A stretch of DNA of 64,000 bases, from the NCBI GenBank assembly GCA_025201375.1, contig JAIWZP010000037.1, positions 1 to 64,000 on the forward strand, read 5' to 3'. The stretch is from Gongronella butleri (Eukaryota > Mucoromycota > Mucoromycetes > Mucorales > Cunninghamellaceae). Of the stretch, positions 57,794-64,000 are shown one piece after another (position 1 is the first letter of the stretch; each line of letters opens with the position of its first letter). The translations under genes and the position numbers were made by a program. The notes beneath the pieces were generated by a model. It did not search any database. It had not been told where the DNA came from and saw nothing but the letters and a program-made list of their open reading frames with translations.

Positions 57794-60700
57794 TTAGGTG
57801 GAGCGATCCAAGGCATGTGCGGACTGGGGAGCGAACTTTTTGATGGCTGCGATCAATTCCGGGAAGCGCAAGGGCTTTGTGACGTACTCGTCCATGCCGG
57901 CTTGCAAGCAGCGGTCGCGATCGCCAATCATGGCGTGTGCAGTGAGAGCGATGATGGGGATGCGGCCCATGCCGGATGCGCTTTCGATTTCGCGGATCTT
58001 TTGCGTAGCCTCGAAGCCGCCCATGACGGGCATCTGGACGTCCATGAGGATGAGGTCGAAGCGCTGGGATTCAAAGGCCTCGACGGCCTTTTTGCCGTTT
58101 TCGACAATGTGGACGTGGTGACCGAATTTCTCGAGGATGCGCACGGCGAGTTTCTGATTGACGACGTTGTCTTCAGCGAGGAGGATCTCGAGGGGCACGG
58201 TCTTTGATGCATCGCTGGGCAGAGCCGCATGGCTCTCGAGGGCTGGCAAAATAGCGTCGGACAGGTCGGCAAGGCTGATGGGCGAATTGATGTAGCCGGT
58301 GATGCCTAGGTCGATACACAGCTTCATGTTGAGCAGCTGCGATTCTGGCGTGATGAGGACAATGGGCGTGTAACGCAATGGCACAATCTCGCGGATCTTG
58401 TTGGCATAGCGCATCTTGTCGAGAATGACCAGGTCAAAGAAGGGTGCTGGTTGGCTGCGGCTGCTGTTGGCATTGGCAATCTCCATGGCGTGGTTCACAT
58501 TGTTCACACAATGCGCCTCGAGCCCCAATTCCTTGATGCGATCATTCACGCCACTGGCGTCGTCATTGCTGTCCAAATAGAGCACGCGCCGGCCCGCGAA
58601 TCGCTGCATCTTGTCAAGCACGTCGCGCTGCGTCATGCCAAAGCGCATCACATTCATCGTAAAGTAGAATTGCGATCCACGGCCGTAATTCGACTCGACC
58701 CACAAATTACCGCCCATCAGCTGCACGAGACGTTTGGAAATTGACAATCCGAGGCCTGTGCCGCCGTATTCGCGCCTGGAAAAGAAAAATGAAAATTAAA
58801 AAAAAGATAAAAAAAATTGAGCATAAAAAAAAAAAAAAAAAAGAAGAATTAAAACTTACGTGGTGCTACCGTCGGCCTGGCAAAAGGTGTCAAAGATGAC
58901 GTGGAGCTTGTCTTCTTGGATACCAATACCGGTATCGCTGACACAGAGCTGCAGCATGACGCGATTGCCTTCTGTTTCGACAACGGTGGTTTGCAGAGCG
59001 ACCTCGCCTTGTGTGGTGAATTTGACGGCATTGCCAATGAGATTGGTGATGACCTGGCGCAGGCGCAGTGGATCGCCGATGACCTGGTCGGGGATGCTCG
59101 GGTCGACATTGTAGATGAGGTCCAATTTCTTTTGGTTAGCCTTGACAGCGAGGGTCTTTAGCACAGAGAAGATGGCGGAACGCAGTGAGAAGGGAATGGA
59201 CTCGATGGTCATGCGGCCGGCTTCGATCTTGCTAATGTCGAGGATGTCGTCGATGATGGACAGCAGGCTGTTGGCCATGGACGACACGATCATCAGATTT
59301 TCGCGCTGCTGGCGCGACAACTCCGTTTCCAGTGTCAGCGACGTCATGCCAATGATGCCGTTCATGGGCGTGCGGATTTCGTGAGACATGTTTGCCAAGA
59401 ATTCCGATTTCGATCGATTAGCCAGCTCGGCGGCCTCGCGTGCTAGCCTATTCTTTTGAATGGCATCGCGTAGTGATCCGACCATTTGATTGATCTTGGT
59501 CTTTAGCGAGTCCATTTCACCGGACGCTTCGACGGTGATCAAACGCGAGAAATCGTTTTCGGTGGCAGCGGCGGAAATTTGGGCAAAAGAACGCACCTGC
59601 ATCGTCAAATTGGCGGCCATGGTATTGACATTACTTGTGATTTCACGCCATACGCCTTCCACGTCCTCGACTTGTGCCTGGCCACCAAGCTTGCCTTCTG
59701 TACCGACCTCGCGCGCCACACGCGTCACTTCCGAGGCAAACGAGCTGAGCTGGTCCACCATGGTATTGATCGTGTTCTTGAGCTCGGCAATTTCGCCATG
59801 CACCTCGACCTCGATCTTTTTCGAAAGGTCGCCTTGGGCCACAGCCTTGGAAACGGCCGCAATTGCACGCAATTGGTCCGTCAGATTGCTGGCCATCAGG
59901 TTGACATTGTCGGTCAGATCTTTCCATGTGCCATCGACGCCAATGATCGCGGCCTGGCCACCGAGTTTGCCCTCTGTGCCGACCTCGCGCGCTACACGCG
60001 TCACTTCAGCGGCAAACACACGCAACTGATCCACCATGGAATTGACAGTCTCCCTGTTATGGAAAAAAAATACGCGATCAGCACTTTTTTTTTTTTTCAT
60101 TTTTTCATTTTTTGGGGAGGTCACTTACTTTAGCTGTAGCATTTCGCCTTGAACCTCGACAATGATCTTGCGCGACAAATCACCCTTGGCGACCGCGGTT
60201 GTGACGTCAGCAATGGAGCGCACTTGATTTGTAAGATTGGCGGCCATGATGTTGACATTGTCGGTGAGTTCGTACCATGTGCCGGCCACACCCTGCACCA
60301 CGGCTTGGCCACCAAGCTTGCCTTCCGTGCCGACCTCACGCGCGACGCGTGTCACTTCCGAGGCAAAGACACGGAGCTGATCCACCATGGAATTGACTGT
60401 GATTTTCAGGTCTAGGATCTCACCGCGTGTTTCAACGTGAATCTTTTTGGAAAGGTCACCATTGGCAACGGCTTTTGTCACTTCAGCAATGGAGCGCACC
60501 TATGCATTGAAATTAAAAAAAAAAAAAATCGCGTGAGCAACTCAATTCGTCGTGACGCCTGAAAAAAAAAAAAAAAAAGATCCTACCTGATTAGTAAGAT
60601 TGGCGGCCATGATGTTCACATTGTCCGTGAGCTCGTTCCACGTGCCGGCGACGTTGGGCACCAGTGCCTGGCCGCCGAGTTTGCCGTCGGTGCCGACCTC

Positions 60701-63700
60701 GCGGGCAACACGCGTGACTTCTGTGGAAAAGACGCGCAATTGATCCACCATGTTGTTGACAATGTTCTTGAGTTCGGCAATTTCGCCGCCAGACTCAACC
60801 TCAATCTTTTTCGAGAGATCGCCATTGGCGACGGCCTTTGTGACTTCAGCAATGGAGCGCACCTGGCTTGTAAGATTGGCGGCCATGATGTTGACATTGT
60901 CTGTGAGGTCCATCCACGTGCCATCGACATTGGGGACGAGCGCTTGGCCTCCCAGCTTGCCGTCCGTGCCGACTTCCTTGGCAACACGTGTCACTTCGGC
61001 GGCAAACACGTTCAATTGCGCGACCATGTTGTTGACCGTGTTTTTGAGATCTTGGATTTCGCCGCGAGCCTCGACATCGATGTTTTTAGAGAGATCACCC
61101 ATGGCCACAGCCTTGGTCACTTCGGCAATGGAACGCACCTAGAAAAGAAAATGGAGGGAAAAAAAGTCAATCGACCATGATAAAAAACCATTTAGTGTCT
61201 TACTTGAGTGGTGAGATTGGCGGCCATCTGGTTGACATTGTCAGTGAGGTCCATCCACGTGCCGTCGACGTTCGGAACGAGCGCCTGGCCACCGAGCTTG
61301 CCGTCCGTGCCGACTTCCTTGGCAACACGCGTGACTTCCGAGGCAAAGACGCGCAATTGGTCGACCATGTTGTTGACCGTGTTCTTGAGATCTTGGATTT
61401 CACCGCGAGCCTCGACATCAATGGTCTTTGAGAGGTCGCCCATGGCCACGGCCTTTGTCACCTCGGCAATGGATCGCACTTGTGTTGTAAGATTAGCGGC
61501 CATCTGGTTGACATTGTCCGTGAGGTCCATCCACGTGCCGTCAACGTTGGGCACAAGCGCCTGGCCTCCGAGCTTGCCTTCGGTACCGACCTCGCGCGCG
61601 ACACGCGTCACCTCGGCGGCAAAGATACGCAATTGGTCGACCATGTCATTGACAATGTTCTTGAGCTCTAGTATCTCGCCTCCGGACTCGACCTCGATCT
61701 TTTTAGAGAGGTCACCCAGCGCCACAGCTTTGGTCACCTCGGCAATGGAGCGCACCTGCATAAAAAAAATAATCATAAGAAAAATGAGTTTTTGACAAAA
61801 AAAAAAAAAAAAAACGCGACGCGACGCGTCATCAAGCAAGGATTTTGATCGTACCTGGTTGGTGAGATTGGCGGCCATGATGTTGACATTGTCCGTCAGC
61901 TCGTACCATGTACCGGCGACGCCTTGCACGACGGCTTGGCCGCCAAGCTTGCCCTCAGTGCCGACTTCCTTGGACACACGCGTCACCTCGGAAGCAAAGA
62001 TACGCAATTGATCAACCATGTCATTCACGATGTTCTTCAGCTCTAGTATCTCGCCGCCGGATTCGACCTCAATCTTTTTAGAAAGGTCGCCCAGCGCCAC
62101 AGCCTTGGTCACCTCGGCAATGGAGCGCACCTGAAAAAAAAAGGTAAAAATGGATGAGTTTTGGCTGCAAAAACGCGACGCGATTCGTATAAAAAAAAAG
62201 AGGGGGAGAAGGGGCAACGGGAGAGATAAAGGGGAAGAAAAAACGACAAAATAAAAAAATCAATGCATACCTGATTGGTGAGGTTGGCGGCCATGATGTT
62301 GACATTGTCGGTCAGCTCGTACCATGTGCCTGCGACGCCTTGGACGACGGCCTGGCCGCCAAGCTTGCCCTCGGTGCCGACTTCTTTGGACACACGCGTC
62401 ACCTCGGACGCGAAAATGCGCAATTGGTCCACCATGTTATTGACAATGTTCTTCAATTCGGCGATCTCTCCACCCGATTCGACCTCGATCTTTTTCGAGA
62501 GATCGCCCATGGCGACGGCCTTGGTCACCTCGGCAATGGACCGCACCTGGCTGGTGAGATTGGCGGCCATGATATTCACATTGTCTGTGAGATCGAGCCA
62601 TGTGCCTGCGACGCCCTGTACAACGGCCTGGCCACCGAGTTTGCCTTCTGTGCCGACTTCCTTGGACACACGTGTCACCTCGGACGCGAAGATACGCAGC
62701 TGATCCACCATGTTATTCACGATGTTTTTGAGCTCGGCAATCTCTCCGCCGGATTCGACCTCAATCTTCTTTGAAAGGTCACCCAGAGCGACGGCTTTTG
62801 TGACTTCTGCAATGGACCGCACCTAAGGAAAATGTGAAAATAGAATGATGAGCCAAGTCGTCGCGACGCGACGCGTTAAATCGAAAAAAAGCAAATTTCA
62901 ATTATACCTGATTGGTGAGATTGGCGGCCATGATGTTGACATTGTCTGTCAGGTCCTTCCATGTGCCAGCGACGCCTTGCACGGTTGCTTGGCCGCCCAG
63001 TTTGCCCTCGGTGCCCACCTCCTTGGAAAGTTGAGTGACTTCCGAAGCAAAGACGCGCAATTGGTCGACCATGTTGTTGACAATGTTCTTGAGCTCGAGG
63101 ATTTCACCACGTGTCTCGACATCAATGGTCTTTGAGAGGTCGCCCATGGCCACTGCTTTTGTCACCTCGGCAATGGATCTCACTTGTGTGGTCAAATTGG
63201 CGGCCATGTGATTGACATTGTCTGTTAGATCTTTCCATGTGCCATCGACGTTTGGTACGAGCGCCTGGCCACCCAGCTTGCCCTCGGTGCCGACTTCTTT
63301 AGACACACGCGTCACCTCGGACGCGAAAATGCGCAATTGGTCCACCATGTTGTTGACGATGTTCTTCAGCTCGGCGATCTCTCCACCGGATTCCACCTCA
63401 ATCTTTTTTGAGAGATCGCCCATTGCAACGGCCTTTGTCACTTCGGCAATGGAGCGCACCTAAAAAGAAAAAAAAAAAAGAAGAAATCGCGTAAAAAAAA
63501 TCGGTTATTTTGCCCGTTTTTGACGAAAATTTTCAATTCATACCTGATTGGTGAGATTGGCGGCCATGATGTTGACATTGTCCGTGAGCTCGTACCACGT
63601 GCCTGCGACATTGGGGACAATGGCCTCGCCGCCTAGCTTGCCGTCGGTGCCGACCTCGCGCGCAACACGCGTGACTTCTGTGGAAAAGACGCGCAGCTGG

Positions 63701-64000
63701 TCGACCATGTTGTTGACAATGTTCTTGAGCTCGAGGATTTCACCACGTGTCTCGACATCAATGGTCTTTGAGAGGTCGCCCATGGCCACTGCTTTTGTCA
63801 CCTCGGCAATGGAGCGCACTTGTGTGGTCAGATTGGCGGCCATTTGATTGACATTGTCGGTCAGACCTTTCCATGTGCCATCGACGTTTGGTACGAGCGC
63901 CTGGCCGCCGAGCTTGCCCTCGGTGCCGACTTCTTTGGACACACGTGTCACCTCGGACGCGAAAATGCGCAATTGGTCCACCATGTTGTTGACGATGTTT
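57794..64000 (-). CDS. Group III (Nik-1/Bos1-type) hybrid histidine kinase, 3' part
   Basis: Cytosolic osmosensing-type hybrid kinase acting above the HOG MAP-kinase cascade and, in other fungi, the target of phenylpyrrole and dicarboximide fungicides. The gene enters from beyond 64000. Exons in the window: 63544-64000 (cut), 62908-63459, 62271-62822, 61855-62130, 61204-61755, 60587-61138, 60129-60499, 58860-60053 and 57794-58775. Thirteen complete 92-residue HAMP units and one cut unit precede a final HAMP segment (from 59596). Then come the H-box [15 protein letters not shown]-box [15 protein letters not shown], and GGTGLGLS across the last intron. The receiver domain has [11 protein letters not shown], the acceptor Asp in [18 protein letters not shown] and KPLRFPEL, and ends about 10 residues from the stop. 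All catalytic boxes are intact. The N-terminus is unknown. Confidence 0.95.
59597..64000 (-). repeat. Array of 276-bp HAMP-coding repeats
   Basis: Every unit is exactly 276 nt: 63544-63819, 63184-63459, 62908-63183, 62547-62822, 62271-62546, 61855-62130, 61480-61755, 61204-61479, 60863-61138, 60587-60862, 60224-60499, 60129-60223 joined to 59873-60053, and 59597-59872, plus a cut unit from 63820. Introns between exons 61855-64000 and at 60500-60586 and 61139-61203 fall in phase 0 exactly at unit borders (…NLT-x-Q | VRSIAEV). Exons therefore hold one or two whole units. Units fall into types with IEVESGGE or IDVE(T/A)RGE helices. Confidence 0.93.

Noticed and set aside
59597..64000. Regular repeats that could suggest a CRISPR array or satellite
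   Set aside because: Each unit is an open 92-codon HAMP segment in a continuous kinase gene, with no spacer-repeat structure.

Overview
The window reads as nuclear DNA of an early-diverging filamentous fungus, most likely Mucoromycota. Supporting signs are many short GT-AG introns (about 60-140 nt, pyrimidine- and homopolymer-rich), a class V chitin synthase with a myosin motor, a full-length neurofibromin orthologue (2,797 codons, as in animals), a 92-residue-HAMP-repeat hybrid histidine kinase, an RSC9/ARID2-type remodelling subunit and a yeast-Sws2-like mitochondrial uS13. The phylum is an inference from gene content. No rRNA, tRNA or CRISPR array was found.

Layout. 1-4,049: poorly coding DNA with one doubtful minus-strand gene. 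4,050-15,280: PX-BAR sorting nexin (Vps17-like, +), mitochondrial uS13 (-) head-to-head with the BUD23 18S rRNA methyltransferase (+), then the myosin-motor chitin synthase (+). 15,281-22,022: a 6.7 kb gene desert holding a 1 kb foldback element with Tc1/mariner-like ends, a pogo-like MITE, an AAGCTT-rich element, a degenerate ~500 bp tandem repeat and two copies of a dispersed repeat. 22,023-31,670: neurofibromin (-), head-to-head with an SH3 plus Ras-association protein (+, 32,522-35,896). 36,510-39,481: RSC9/ARID2-like subunit (-); 40,145-41,269: forkhead factor (+); 41,830-43,368: peroxisomal adenine-nucleotide carrier (+). 43,444-45,859: a fumarase/aspartase-superfamily lyase and a VOC protein (both -). 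46,230-48,688: repeats. 48,689-50,667: ADP-ribosylglycohydrolase (-). 51,945-54,070: nine-exon multi-pass membrane protein (-). 54,958-56,019: intronless Q-rich orphan (-). 57,794 to the window end: 3' part of a group III hybrid histidine kinase (-).

Exon models were built by hand from splice signals. In every multi-exon gene that ends inside the window the exon lengths add up to a whole number of codons without internal stops. Several products concern polar growth and the cell surface: the chitin synthase, a Bud14/Tea4-like SH3 protein, Ras control by neurofibromin, the osmosensing-type kinase and endosomal sorting. The head-to-head pairing of a RasGAP with a Ras-association protein is suggestive, but joint action is inference.

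Most notable: the kinase has 13 complete and one cut HAMP repeats of exactly 276 nt each, whereas Nik-1-type kinases usually have about five or six. Its introns sit exactly at repeat borders, and a ~640 bp stretch has been duplicated recently. Next come a 2-nt microexon needed to read the neurofibromin N-terminus, and the foldback element.
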